This document shows, one piece after another, positions 11,876 to 23,672 of a DNA stretch of 64,000 bases. The stretch lies in contig JAOTOM010002687.1 of NCBI GenBank assembly GCA_034440615.1, forward strand, positions 1 to 64,000. Reading direction: 5' to 3'. A model generated the notes under the pieces. The model was not told where the DNA came from and made no database searches. It saw only the letters and a list, made by a program, of their open reading frames with translations. Position 1 is the first letter of the stretch, and every line of letters starts with the position of its first letter. Origin of the DNA: Ashinkailepas kermadecensis. Taxonomy: Eukaryota; Arthropoda; Thecostraca; Neolepadidae. Position numbers and translations under genes: made by a program.

Positions 11876-12169
11876 CAAACACGGTGAGACGGTAGTCCCA
11901 AGGTCCCTGACCCACCATGCAGACGCATTTCACGGGGCATCGAATGGTTTGACCTCCAGAGGTCAACATAGGTCAACCCCCTAATAATGTCCGAATATCT
12001 AAGTTATATAGACCATTCGATCCGCAACGACACGCTGATTATGGAATTGCTCTCATTTACTCCGTAGCACAAATGGTTAATGAGTTATGACCAATTATAT
12101 ATTTTTGTTTCCCACAGCATTGCTTCCCACACATTCCCATGCATTATTAACATTCCCATTCCGGGAATG

Positions 12170-12589
12170 TGTATGAAATACACATAGTTGTAACGCCAAT
12201 AACGTGGGCAGTCCAACGGTGGCATTAGAATCATTGACGTCCGATTAATTCCGGAGATATATCAAAATATGTTCCGATAAAATCAGTTTTGAACCCAATG
12301 GTAAATTTCCTATAGGGTTCCTATAGGCATGGGACCGTGCGGGACTGGAAATCGCGACCCCTTCCATTTTTTTTAAAGTCAAGGAGCCATGTGACCTTGT
12401 CAGGTCAGATGTCATGTCAGGTCAAGCCGTTCACATGATGGAATGTGTATAAAAGACAGATAGTTGTAACGCCAATAACGTGGGCAGTCCTACGGTGGCA
12501 TTATAATCATTGACGTCCGATTAATTCCGGAGATATATCAAAATATGTGCCGATAAAATCAGTTTTGGACCCAATGGTAAATTTCCTAT
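12170..12589. repeat. ~145-bp block repeated twice, 274 bp apart
   Basis: The block at about 12,170-12,313 recurs at about 12,442-12,589, sharing CGCCAATAACGTGGGCAGTC, GACGTCCGATTAATTCCGGA and CCAATGGTAAATTTCCTAT. The second copy starts with GTGTATAAAAG, a TATA-like word absent from the first. It lies in the noncoding part of the Penelope-like element. Confidence 0.88.
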
Positions 12590-13399
12590 TATTATATGAC
12601 CGTGTGCCATGTCCTGGGATCGAGCCTCGCTACCGACCAATGAGTTTCTTCCCTCGTGGGCACGGTGTGACAGATGCAGATGTGAAATATTATTAACAGT
12701 TGAAAGCGTCGCAAAACATTGCATTCGAAGGATTCGTCTCAAACCTCCATCATTTTAGAAGGCTAGAATATAATTTGTGGTGAATTTTGGCGATCACATA
12801 GGTACAGTTTTTTACTTTCAATGGCTGGTTCATCGATGTTAAAGGTATAGTTTTAGGCTAAATGATATATATGCGCAGTATATATTCGAAGATGTGTGTC
12901 ACAGGTGCCAACGAGAAGACTGACCAGTCAGTTTGAGCTTGCACCCACGTCGCTTAATGCATGCAACCTGTCCTGTAATACCTAAGTCTGACAGCCTTCT
13001 CTGCTGAGGATCTACACTTAGCTCTCTGACATTTCTTTTTAATACAAATCACCAGCATCTTAGTGCAATATTATTCGTCTTCCAGCCACACTGGTTTGCT
13101 AAGTACCACAAAACTGAACACATTTTTCGCATGCAATTGGTTCACATGAGTTACGGAAACATTTCATTGTAAATGTCTGATAACCTCGTAATTTATTTTT
13201 TCGATGCATGTTTACCAATTATTCCCAACTTTGCTTGCATACAATATCTTAGTTTATTCATTTTTCCATTTTTCATTTAGTCAATCCCATAATTCTTGAG
13301 AAGCATGGTGTTGGACGTTATTTTACTGCAATTCCGAACAAACAGCTCAGTGTTTATTGCGATCACGGTTAATTGAAGCGCGTAGTCAAAATGTGGTTT

Positions 13400-13441
13400 T
13401 GAGGAAAACCGGTTTCAATCCCGTCTCGGGATCGTCATCAG
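13400..13441 (-). ncRNA. Hammerhead-ribozyme-like core in the Penelope-like element
   Basis: The minus strand reads CTGATGA, then a 5-bp stem (ATCCC, loop GAGAC, GGGAT), then TGAAAC. CUGANGA and GAAA flanking a stem II hairpin is the core of hammerhead ribozymes, which are known in Penelope-like elements. It lies about 600 bp beyond the end of the coding region. I could not assign a convincing stem III and GUH cleavage site, and the stem II closing pair is not the usual G-C, so it may be decayed or a look-alike. Confidence 0.4.
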
Positions 13442-13630
13442 TTCATTTTATTTCAGGAAGGTTAAAAAATGACATCACGTTCACATTATAATTATTTACA
13501 CACAACGTGACCACCGCGACAAAACACTTCCAGGGTACAATTAATATATACACGACCGATGATGGAACGATGCATGGTGGTGGCTAAAAGGCAGCAGTTC
13601 AACAGGTGACTTGGGCAGAAAGAAACAGAG

Positions 13631-13873
<243 letters not shown>

Positions 13874-14031
13874 GTGGAGAGAAAGAGATAAAGATGGAGA
13901 GAAAGACAGAAAGATGGAGGGAAAGAGAGGAGGGAAAGGAGACGGAGACAGAGACCGAAAAAAGACCGATGACAAAACGAGAAGAAGAGAAGCGAAGTCT
14001 ACTGTGAAGATGCTGGTGTTGTTGCTCAACT

Positions 14032-15936
14032 TTAATAACATTTGTAAATATATAGAGTCCTACTGTAAATGTTGCCGTGATGTCGCGTCAAGAACGATCT
14101 GTCACTTTTTAAAAGGCGTATCCACCCAGGAAACAGTGTACATCGGCCAATATTTCTGTTGAGCGTGGGATTTGTTTCTGTTTGTATGAATATTGCTTCT
14201 TTGATTTTCCGCTGCCTTTGTCTCGTGTCAAATGCAAGTGTATCGGTGTTATCCCAGTCTATCGTTTGTCCTGTGTCAAAGCTATGTTCGGTTGTGGCGT
14301 CTATTTGTGTAGTCCAGTAGTTTTGTGGCTGTGTGAGATGTCGCTTGTGTTCTTTACGTCGTTTTTCTACGTTCCTGCCAGTTTCACCTACATAGACGTT
14401 CGTACAATCCTTGCAAGTCATTCTGTACACCGGCCCTGGTTGTTTCATTCTGTTGATTTTATCCTTGGGATGAACGAACAGGTTTCGTATTGGTTTGTGC
14501 GGCTTAAAGTAGGTTTTGATATTGTATTTGGCGTTAATTCGTCGAAGAGCTTGTGATATACCGTCTGCGTATGACAAAACCATTATCCTCTGTCGTTCTG
14601 TGGTGTCAGTATCGTTTCTGTTGGTCCCACCTGTACTGTCTCTGGTGTCTATACTCTCCATCCTGTCTGTGTTGACTGTCGTGCTCCTGTCGTCCTGAGA
14701 ACTTGTGACCTGATCATTGGTGTCCGCTGTATGTTTGTCAGTCGTGTCCCTAATTACTTTATTTACCAGTGAAGTGGGATAGTCATTATCTTTCAGCATG
14801 ACTCTGATGCGTTGAAATTCTGAATCCCGTGCATTGGTATAGGCTGAGAGAGTCAGTGCTCGTTGTACCAGCGCCTGTATTACGGTGCGTTTTTGTGCCG
14901 GTAGGTGGTGACTCCCATAGTGTAGGTACTGTCCGCTAGCTGTGGGTTTGTAATAGACACTACTTTGTATTCGTCCATTTGATGTCCGAACTAAGAGCAT
15001 GTCTTGGAATGGTAGATTACTGTCCACTTCAACCTCTACCGTACACTTGATAGACGGGCTCAGAGTATTCAAACTAATCAAGAATGGCTGTATGTCATCA
15101 GGACGCATCGCAGCTACTATGCCATCAACGTATCAGTGCCATATGAATGGCGCCGGATCCAGGGACATGGCTCTCCTTTCCAGGGTTTCCATGAAGATAT
15201 TGGCTACAGCTGGGGCCAGCGGTGACGCCATTGGTGCACCAAACAGCTGTTGGAAGTGTTTGCCCCGGAAGTGGAAGAAGGTTGTGCGTAATATGAGCTC
15301 TAGTAGGCTACTAATCACTGTAGGTGTCATGCACATACGGTCTTCTAGAGTCATATCCTCCTCCAGCAACGATCTAGTCACCCGAATCACCTCGTCGATA
15401 GATACACTAGTAAAGAGGGCAGTGACGTCAAAGGAAACAAGCACATAGTCAGGCGGTATCTGGGTGCGGTGCAGAATTTGTGCCAGTTGTTTTGTGTTCA
15501 CAACATGGTGATGTGAACGCACTACCAGCGGTGTGAGTATTTTACAGATGTGCTGAGCTGCCTTGTAGGTGGGAGAGCCTATGCTGGAGACGATGGGTCT
15601 CAGCGGGACGTTGGTCTTTTGGGTCTTGGGAAGACCATAGAATCTCGCTAGATGTGAAGTTCCTTTGGTGCCAGGATGAAGATGACAGTATTGTCGATCG
15701 GTGAGATGGCCTTGTTGCTTTATGTTTTTCAGAGGTTTGATCATCTTGTCGTTGACTTGGTTGGTTGGGTCTCGGTTAACTACTTTGTAGACAGCTTCAT
15801 CTTGAAGTAATTCTTCACATTTTTGGATGCAGGCTTCCTTATTCAATATGCAGGTTGTTCTGCCTTTGTCTGCAGGCGAAATCGAAGGGGTCGTCGATTT
15901 CTGCTGAATATGAATATCGAACGCCAATATCGCCAA
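14032..15936 (-). pseudogene. Penelope-type reverse transcriptase with GIY-YIG endonuclease (inactive)
   Basis: The upstream half reads typical Penelope RT blocks: FYGLPKTQK, RPIVSSIGSPTY, LVSFDVTALFTSV, then FGAPMASPLAPAVANIFME. The expected W-x-R-Y-V-D-D motif is instead interrupted by a TGA and then reads YVDG, so the second catalytic aspartate is lost. The downstream half ends in a GIY-YIG nuclease: GPVYRMTCKDC followed by NVYVGETGRNVEKRRKEH. These proteins normally copy element RNA at a nicked chromosomal target. The two halves are in the same frame. The N-terminal end runs into the terminal inverted repeat. Confidence 0.9.
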
Positions 15937-15958
15937 ATATCGCCAACTTCACGGACGT
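15875..15958 (-). repeat. Right terminal inverted repeat of the Penelope-like element
   Basis: Eighty-four bases ending CCAACTTCACGGACGT, partner of 11,807-11,875. The extra bases relative to the left copy are a short internal duplication, CCAATATCGCCAAATATCG. Confidence 0.88.
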
Positions 15959-17008
15959 GACTACATGGTGCGTGCGCTGCACGCCTTGCAGCCTGATCTG
16001 CGAGCTCGTTACCACGGATTCCAACATGTGCTGGAATCCAGCGAAGTGTTACTTGTCCTCCCATGCGGTGTAGCGAAGTAAGCTGATATAAAATGGCACG
16101 CACAATGACATGTTGTTGGTTAAAACTACGTAATGAGAAAAGACTGCGCAGAGAATCGGTCAGAATGACATGAAAATCCTCGTCGTCAACCTCGATGTAT
16201 GCAAGGGCTTTGCTCATGGCCATCAACTCGGCTGTGAAGACAACAGCATGCGAAGGCAGGGGGAAGGATCTCGTGATGGATCCACTCACGAAAGCGCTAC
16301 CCACGCCGGTGTCAATCTTCGAGCCATCTGTGTATGTGATAATGTAGCCACGGTATGCTGAGGAAATGTGTTCTAATGAACATGATAGTAGCTCCTCCTT
16401 GGTAATATCCCCTTTTTTCTCAGCAGTGAGGACGACATAGATAAAGGGGGAGATCAGCTCCCACGGGGACTCGTTAATCGTTCATCCTGCCTGATTCCTT
16501 ACAGTCTAATCCTTGTCTGGTTCAGGAGCGTCCTCATCCTCACACAGTAAGCTGCTCCCCTCCTCACGTGGCCACGAAGGACTGCATATATATCTCGAAA
16601 AAAAGCCTTATATGATGGGTGTGTCGGGAACTGACGCATTTTGCATGCGTAGCGAAGTCCCAGCATTTCTCGTCTCATGCTTAATGGTAGCTCATGGGCA
16701 TCTGCCAGTATCCTAACCGTGGGAGAGGTGCGAAATGCTCTCGCAATTATTCGCAATACAGCGTGGTGTATAATACGTTTTGTGGTAGCACACACACCGT
16801 CCTATATCAAACATGCATAGTCCAGTTTGGAGCGAATCAGACTGCGGTAAAGCAGGTGCAGAGTCCTTCTATCAGCCCCATACGACGTTCGAGAAACACA
16901 CTTCAATATATTCATGGTTTTAAAGCACTTGTCTCGGAGCGTTTTTATGTGTTTCTGTATGAAAGACGATTATCAAACTGCACGCCAAGAAAGCGAGCCG
17001 TTGATAAG
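15959..17008 (-). pseudogene. LINE-A, RT thumb to RNase H segment of ORF2
   Basis: Reading on the minus strand from the BEL insertion point, the sequence gives FLGVQFDNRLSY and LLYRSLIRSKLDYAC (post-catalytic RT), a segment with LPLSMRREMLGLRYACKM, then RNase H with FTAELMAMSKAL, VILTDSLRS, and WIPAHVGIRGNELADQAARR. Several frame changes separate these pieces, so it is dead. The left end continues at 11,806 after removing the Penelope-like insert. Confidence 0.88.
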
Positions 17009-18164
17009 TGTTGCGGACGCCGTGTTCAACCGCTAGTAGTGGACTGTATATATGAGGGTGGCGCCCTGCAGCATTGGGTAGAATGGCCAAGAGGCCTAAG
17101 GAGAATGGTATAGAAGAGAGAGAGCGAGGGAGAAGTAAGCGGGAATAACATGTGAAAGGAAGTTATTTGAATAACAATAGGAATAGGAACAAATAATTGC
17201 AATATGAGAGGTCGGAAAGATGTGTGATGGGAGAATGTACATAAATAATCGAAGTAACCTAAATAAAGGTGGACGTAATAATAGAGGTCGTAGGTTAGAG
17301 CTCCCCAATTCAAGGGAGACAAAGGAACTCTCCAATTCAAGAGAGCAGTGGCCTAATCAAGAACACTCCAATTCAAGAGTGAAGGAACCCTCCAATTCAA
17401 GAGGGCAAGGACCTAGATAAGAGCACTCCAATTCAAGAGTGAAGGAACCCTCCAATTCGAGAGAGCAGTGGCATTAGGAAATGAAGGAGTACGAAAAACG
17501 TGGAAAGAAAGCAGGAAAAAACAGAGTCAGGCACGGTGCCCCAGCCGTGACGAGCAGTGCTGCATGTGGTTCCTCAATTCACTTCCACTGATCACTCACT
17601 GTTCCACTTATCACTTCAACACTCGCTCAAAGTACTCATTTCTATATTGGCGACGGCGAGACGGCAAAGGTGCAGTGCACCTGACGAAGACGACAGAAGA
17701 AGAGAGGGAGAGGGTGTAGGCGCGCCGCTTATATATGAAAGTAAGGGCCAGCTGAGACAAGGAGAGAAAGGGGTCACGGGTCGCATAACACCCCGCACCT
17801 GCGCCGCGGCCGGCGTTCAACAAATAGGCAGAACAAATACGGGCGACGCGACGGGGACGCCTCACAGGTCGAGCAAACACGTCGTCGCTGGACATGCGGT
17901 GTCCAGCCCGATGTCGCGGCTGCCCGCGAATGGCAGGCCACAGCACGACATACAGTGTAAAGGGGTCAACGGGTCGCATAAACACCCCGCACCTGCGCCG
18001 CGGCCGGCGTTCAGCAAATACGCAGAACAAATATGGGCGACACGACGGGGACGCCCCACAGGTCGATCAAACACGTCGTCGCTGGACTTTCGGTGTCCAG
18101 CCCGATGTCACGGCTGCCCGGGAACGGCAGACCACAGCGCGACATGCAGTGTCTGTCGGCAACA
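17009..18164 (-). repeat. 3' LTR of the BEL/Pao element
   Basis: 1,156 bp, very similar to the other LTR but with one fewer copy of an internal unit built on CTCCAATTCAAGAGTGAAGG (17,310-17,470). A second internal duplication, GGGTCGCATAACACCCCGCA followed by CTGCGCCGCGGCCGGCG, occurs twice (about 17,778 and 17,970). Confidence 0.95.
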
Positions 18165-18178
18165 TCACTCCCCCTGTG
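18165..18178 (-). other. Polypurine tract of the BEL/Pao element
   Basis: On the minus strand ACAGGGGGAGTGA directly precedes the 3' LTR. That is the expected place and composition of the primer for plus-strand DNA synthesis. Confidence 0.65.
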
Positions 18179-18425
18179 TTCGACTGCACATGACGAGCAC
18201 ACACACAAAGCTACCGACAGAATTACTCAGTAGTGACATAATCGCTCACTCCGGGCTGGGTGTGGGACGGCAATCAAATTCTCATTACCGCCGGTCGTAT
18301 GGCTGTTCCTAACTCTATGGCACATTCCAGCACCTGAATCAGCCCAACGTCGAGGACGGACAGAGCCAACACACACACAGGGAGGCGAAGGCACGTTTTC
18401 CTCCCCTCACCTGGCCTGAGTACAT

Positions 18426-19573
18426 ATGAACGAGGGGTGGTGCCGGCCGCGCGAACTGAGGGGTCGGGAAGCGTTCGAGCTGGCAGCCGGACACCCAATC
18501 AGTAAGTCACGAGATCTCAGGACGGTACCATGTGCGCTGCATACTGTGTTCCTCTTGGCGAAGACGGGGCTGCCGAACCGGAGTTTCATGGCTCGGCTTA
18601 TGCGACGAGTCCGGCCGACTCATTTGTGTGCCGGAGCAAATTCTCGGGTCCGGCTCGACGAGAACGGCCCGGAATTTCGCCGCTCCGTCACCCGTGCCGT
18701 GCGCCGCCTACAGCAGCAACATCACCGGGATCGCCAGCACGGTTGTCCACACCTATCTCGGTGAGTACCGACTGCTTCTATTAATGCGGTCGGTTACGCG
18801 TACAATCTGATCGGCGCGGGTGCGCCATTCGCATTTGGTTCATGTCCATTGATACGCGCACAACACACATGGTCGTTAGTTAACTTATGTCCACTCCTTG
18901 GAGACTGATCAACATCTCCGCCGACTGGCTTCTACACTACCGGGAAGCCTATCCGCTGTGGGCGGCCAGCGAGAGCGGTGCTGCCCAGCTAGCTGGCGCC
19001 ACGCTGTCCACACCCGCGCAGCTGCGCACCCCGCTCACCGCGGCTGATGAGCGGCGCGTCAGTGTTGAATTAGACGCCGCTGCCGGCCGCGAGGCCGCCC
19101 TGCAGACGCAGCTGGAGGCGATGGAAACCACCACGAGACAGCTTGAAGGAGGCGGCTGTTGACGCCGCCGCCTCCAGATGTCGCCTTCAAGAAGATTGCG
19201 CGGCGGCGGGGCAGACGGCAGCCGCTATGGAACATGCGGCCGCCCAGGCGCGTCAGGCCGAAGCCCGAGCACAGGAGGCGCTGCCAGAGCGAGCGAGGCG
19301 GCGGTACTGACGCAGCAGGAGGCAGCGTCATTGCGGCAGCAGCTGGCCTCCATGCTGCTAAGCTGGCACGCCGAGCGGCGCACACTGAACGCCGTGGCGC
19401 TCAGCGCGCAGTCGGCCGAGATGGCAGCTGCTGAGGCCTCCGCCAACTCGAAGCTGCGCATTGAGCTATCGAAGCCGCCAAGTCTGCGGGCCCACCTGCA
19501 GGCGACCGCAGTCGGCCAGACCGGTCCCCTTGTCCGCCGTACTGCTCGCCAGCTGCTTGAGACACTGTTCTGA
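18426..19573 (+). pseudogene. Antisense coding-like segment inside the BEL element
   Basis: Between the integrase end (19,876) and the 3' LTR, the strand opposite to gag-pol reads protein-like sequence. From 18,887 it starts MSTPWRLINISADWLLHYRE and goes on as an Ala/Gln/Glu-rich probable coiled coil (for example ALQTQLEAMETTTRQ, then ARQAEARAQEA, then LTQQEAASLRQQLASM). Two single-base frame changes near 19,135 and 19,290 are needed to follow it to about 19,573. The 18,426-18,764 part is also open and ends at a GTGAGT donor-like site. BEL elements do not normally carry such an ORF, so this may be transduced host sequence or a relic of another element. I do not recognise the protein. Confidence 0.4.
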
Positions 19574-19875
19574 ACGTGTCTTGCGTCGCTGCCTGCATTT
19601 CTGCCGCTTCCATTGGTGGCGGCGTCGGCGTTGGCAGTGGCGGTCGCGACGGCAGCCGCAGCCGAGGCTGCAGCGGACCTGGAAGCGTGGTAGCGGTGAC
19701 GAAACCTGTGTGCCGTCAACGCTCACGACGCCTTTTCTGTATATATATCCGTGTATTGTCCATGCTTCCAATACATTTACCATCCGTTGACCATTCACGT
19801 AATTTTGATGCCGGCTTCGACACAGGCAGTGGGTACTGCGGTCCATCGCTTGGAGGCTGGTGAGTCGCGTTTGAC

Positions 19876-20256
19876 TTAGTTGCAATCCTCCTCCAGAAAG
19901 CATATCTTGGTAGCCGGCCGTGTGAACAGCTTCCCTCCAGCTGTGCGCAGCTCTGCCGAACGTACTCTGCCGTCCGCGGCCGGAAACACGCGAGTGATGC
20001 GCGCCAGTGGCCATGATCCCCGGGACAGGTTGGATTCGGCCATCAACACTAGGTCCCCAGCTCGCAGGCTTCTCTTTTCCTGGCGCCACTTGGTCAGTTG
20101 GAATCCTCCTTCCGCGAGAGATCTGGTGGCTTCTTGATTCAGCTCATTTGCGGAGGCTTCATCTACCTCCGACTGCAGAAAATCATCCATATAAAAACTC
20201 CTTTGAACCTGTTCGGGTTCCCTGTAGCCTGTCACCGCGTCCTTTCGCCAATGCTC
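19876..20256 (-). pseudogene. BEL/Pao pol remnant: RT YMDD block fused to integrase C-terminus
   Basis: This frame follows the stop codon at 20,257-20,259. It reads RSFYMDDFLQS, the reverse transcriptase active site, and a little later FQLTKW. It then jumps directly to SLRAGDLVLMAESNLSRGSW and the LARITRVFPAADGRVR block, which belongs to the integrase C-terminal domain. The rest of RT, all of RNase H and the integrase catalytic core are missing, an in-frame deletion of well over a thousand codon positions' worth of normal pol sequence being avoided only in that the ends read through. Confidence 0.88.
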
Positions 20257-23200
20257 TTACAGTGTTCTTCTGAGGACGTAATTGGCGATGGCTGGCGATG
20301 ACCGGGTGCCGAAGATGGTGACCTGCATCTGGTACACGTCTGGACGCCTGCCGCTATCCATATCTCTCCACAGAAAGCTGATGGCTGGTTGGTCTTCTTC
20401 AGTGATCCTGATTTGATGGTACATCTGCTTGATGTCCGCAGCAACAGCGACGGGGCCTTCCCGGAAGCGCAAAAGGACACCGGGCAGGCTCTGCAGCAGG
20501 TCTGGACCAGTCAGCAGCTTCTCGTTGAGGGAGACCCCTCGGTAGACTGCGGCGGCGTCGAAGACGACCCGGACCTTGTCCGGTTTGTTAGAGCTTGTGA
20601 CGGCATGATGGGGCAGTAGCCAACGGCGGTCATTCGGGGCTTCTGCTTCTTGAGGTGTCAGCTTCCGGGCGTGACCGTCGGTGACGTATGCTTCGATCGT
20701 GGCTTGGTATTTCTCGGCTACATCCGGTTGTTTTCTGAGCTTTCTTTCAGTGGCTTGCAGACGCTGAATGGCCTGAGGTTTGTTGTTCGGAAAGGTTGGG
20801 TTGTCCTCTTTCCACAGCAGGCCCGTCGTGTGACGTCCTTCGATCTTCTCAGTGTTCTCTTCGAGTAGGGTCAGCGCCCTGTTGTCTTCTGTCGATCGTG
20901 GTGTTGGTTCCCGGTACTTCGTTCCGAAGGCCTCCGTGAACCACCACTCGTTGACAATGGCTGATAAATCTTCATCTTCTTCTGGCTGTTGTCGTCGCAC
21001 GAACATGACGTGACGCATGCTGCTGGGCACCAGAGCCGACAATGATCCGGTCAGAGTCCAGCCAAAGTCGGTCCTCACGGCAACCGGCTGGTTCGGGAGA
21101 CCCACCCGCACCTCCTTCTGGAGCACCCCTTCGATGACGTTCGCTCCGAGCAGCAGCTTTACTTGACCGCCGCTGTACTGCGGAAGATCGAGACCGCGGA
21201 GATGCTTACATCCCTGGAGCTGGCTCTTCGTCACTATGGTGGTATTCACATTCAGTGATGGCACGGACCAAGCTTCGGGAACATTGATGTGACCCTTCCT
21301 CGCGTCAGCACCGAGGGCGCTGATCGTCAGGTGAACCCGCTCAGATGGTCGCTGTGCGCCGCTACCTTCTACATTCTGTATGCAGAGCTGGCGACGCTGA
21401 CCCGTGACTCCCAGCTCCTGCAGGACGTCTTCGCTGCACAGCGACGTCTGCGCCCCGGCGTCCAGGAGAGCCAGCACGTCTTTTGATCCGTTGTCTCCGT
21501 GGACACGAACTTGGACGATCTGTAGAAGAGTATCCGTCTCGTTGCTAAGAGAGGCTGCTACGAATGGTTCATGTCCTGACTCTTCTCTTTGTAGCTCGTG
21601 CTGGTTGGCTTTGGGCTGCCTGTGGCTTCCGTGGAGCAGTGGGTGGTGAGTGAACTTGCAGCCTTCTATCCCGCACCGCCGGGCTGACTTGCATCTTCTG
21701 CTCCAGTGACACTTCCTCAGACATGAAAAACAAAGGCCCTCGTCGTACACTGTTTCCCTCCTTGCGTCCAACGTTTTGCACTTGAACGTCGGACAGTCAG
21801 CCATTTTGTGTTTGTCCTTACAAACCAAACAAAGGGGTGGCGATCTTGTTTCAGCTTCTTCAGCTGCGTACGTCGCAACAGTTACGAGTGCCGACTTTCG
21901 CGCCGCACCATCCCTGGGCGTGTGAACTGCACGTTTCCGGTCCGACGCTTCCGTTTGGATAGCGGAGAAGCTGAGGATGCTCACCTGAACCCTGAGCCAT
22001 TCACTGAGCGTCTTCAGCGAAGGCCGCTTGGCCCGTAAGCGGAAGACTTCACGACCCCATTCGCGAGACAGCTCGTTCGGCAGCTTCTCCACCACTATCC
22101 GCAAATTCTCGCTGCTGGAAAGGTCACTCGCATAGCCCAAGTTGCGCAGTACCGTCACTGTGTTGTGAACGACAGCATAGAATTTCTCCATGGACGGCAG
22201 ATCAGTGAGTGCAGGCGGAGTCGCGGTGAAGACGCTCCTCAAGTACGCCTGAATGATGTCCTCATCTCGCCCGAACCGCTCTTGTAATGTCCTCAATGCT
22301 TCCTGGTAAAGGCCACCATTGAAGAGCATGCCGTCGATTGCCTGAGCGGCCGGCCCATCCACCGTGTTTTGCAGATGGGCCATCCGCTCGGAGTCCGTCA
22401 GCGATGGCTGGTCGTGCACGAGGGCCTTGAATAAGCCGATACAGCGCGGCCACTCCTGCGCTCTTCCTCTGAACGTGGGTAGGCTCAGGCGCGGTATGCT
22501 CTTGGCGAATGCCGATGGTCCTTGATTTCCGTCAGTGCGCTCCGAGCATAATCCCTTCACACAGCTGGCCGGATCATACCTGACCTGCTGCAGTGGCTCG
22601 GGCTCGGTAGATACGACAGGAATGACGTCCAGCGGGCGCACTTGACGACACTGCTCACCAACGTCCCTCGGCTGATCATATTCCTTGATCGGTCGGCTAT
22701 CGTGGATCCGAGGGGCAGCCCTTGTCTCTGCAATGGCTTCCTCCTCGAAGTCATGCCGCCGGTCCCACTCGAGGTCAGTTTCCGCTGCCCTACACAAACG
22801 CGCCTTCAGATGGGCGCGCTCTAGTTCTTCTTCGATGTTTTTCACCTCCAGAAGTTCCTCTAGTCTCTTCTGCTGCTCTTTCTGCTTCTTACGCGCTTCT
22901 TCCTGCTCTTCCAACTCATCTCTGACTCCTCTTTCCCTTTCCTGTCTTGCCATCAAATGCTTAAACTCGAGAGCCTTTAGTTCTGCGGCGATCTCGGCTT
23001 CCTTCGACGCTACCGAGGCCCTCGAACGTTGCGAGACGCGAGACCCACTCGCCTTGCTTTCTTCACGGCGTGCAGTGGGTGACTGCCGCCTCTCTCCGGG
23101 ATGGGACCCAGTGCCCCATGCCGGCTGCTGAATAGTCGCATGTCTAATCTTGGTTACTATGCCAGAGTGACGAGCTGTTAGGCTGGAGGCATATTCTTCT

Positions 23201-23547
23201 GCTTCCCTCAATTCATCCACGTCATCCAGCTTGTCAACATATGCGTCATTGGCTTCCATAAAGCCCTCCAGTGCCACGTTCAGATACTCCAGACGCTTCG
23301 TCAGCTCGTCGCCGTCTGCCTGTTGAGAGATTTGTGTCTCTGCCGTATTGCACGCGCGCGTAAATGTAGCAGCCTTACGTCCACGATGCAGCTTCAGGGA
23401 TTTCAATTCGCTAGCCACCTCTCTCCCTGTCTTTTCAGCAGCGTCGGCATCTTGTGGCACCGTCTTCCCGTTGCCGGCAGAACTCGCCGCATCAGCTCCC
23501 TCCGGAGCCTCCATCTCGCCCACTGTCTTCAGCTCCCAATCCAGCAA
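20257..23547 (-). pseudogene. BEL/Pao Gag-Pol N-terminal part, 1,096 codons
   Basis: The order of domains matches BEL/Pao. Gag has an N-terminal helical part, a charged coiled coil rich in Glu/Lys/Arg (about residues 170-270) and a DUF1759-type block with LSLPTFRGRAQEWPRC (about 350). Cysteine knuckles follow, with CLVCKDKHKMADC and CFSCLRKCHWSRRC (about 580-630), then an aspartic protease (DUF1758 type) with LALLDAGAQTSLCSEDVL, where the usual D-S/T-G is DAG. The start of RT has VRVVFDAAA and IKQMYHQIRI. It ends at an in-frame TAA just before the YMDD block. The product would assemble particles and process itself. With the stop and downstream deletion the element is non-autonomous. Confidence 0.92.
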
Positions 23548-23654
23548 CTCAACACAAGCTCAAGGAGCTGTTGACAGTTGTTTATGCAGTGCAACGATCC
23601 ACTGGACGTCTTCTGCTTTCAGAGTGCTTCCTCTCACTTGACGCTGGGCTTATC

Positions 23655-23672
23655 CGGCCCGGAGGACCAAAA
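23655..23672 (-). other. Candidate primer binding site of the BEL element
   Basis: Two to four bases inside the 5' LTR the minus strand reads TGGTCCTCCGGGCCGGA. Starting with TGG, it could pair with the 3' CCA end of a tRNA. The tRNA identity is not assigned. Confidence 0.5.

Noticed and set aside
22685..23131. Plus-strand frame of 148 codons
   Set aside because: It is antisense to the coiled-coil part of BEL Gag and has no motif of its own.
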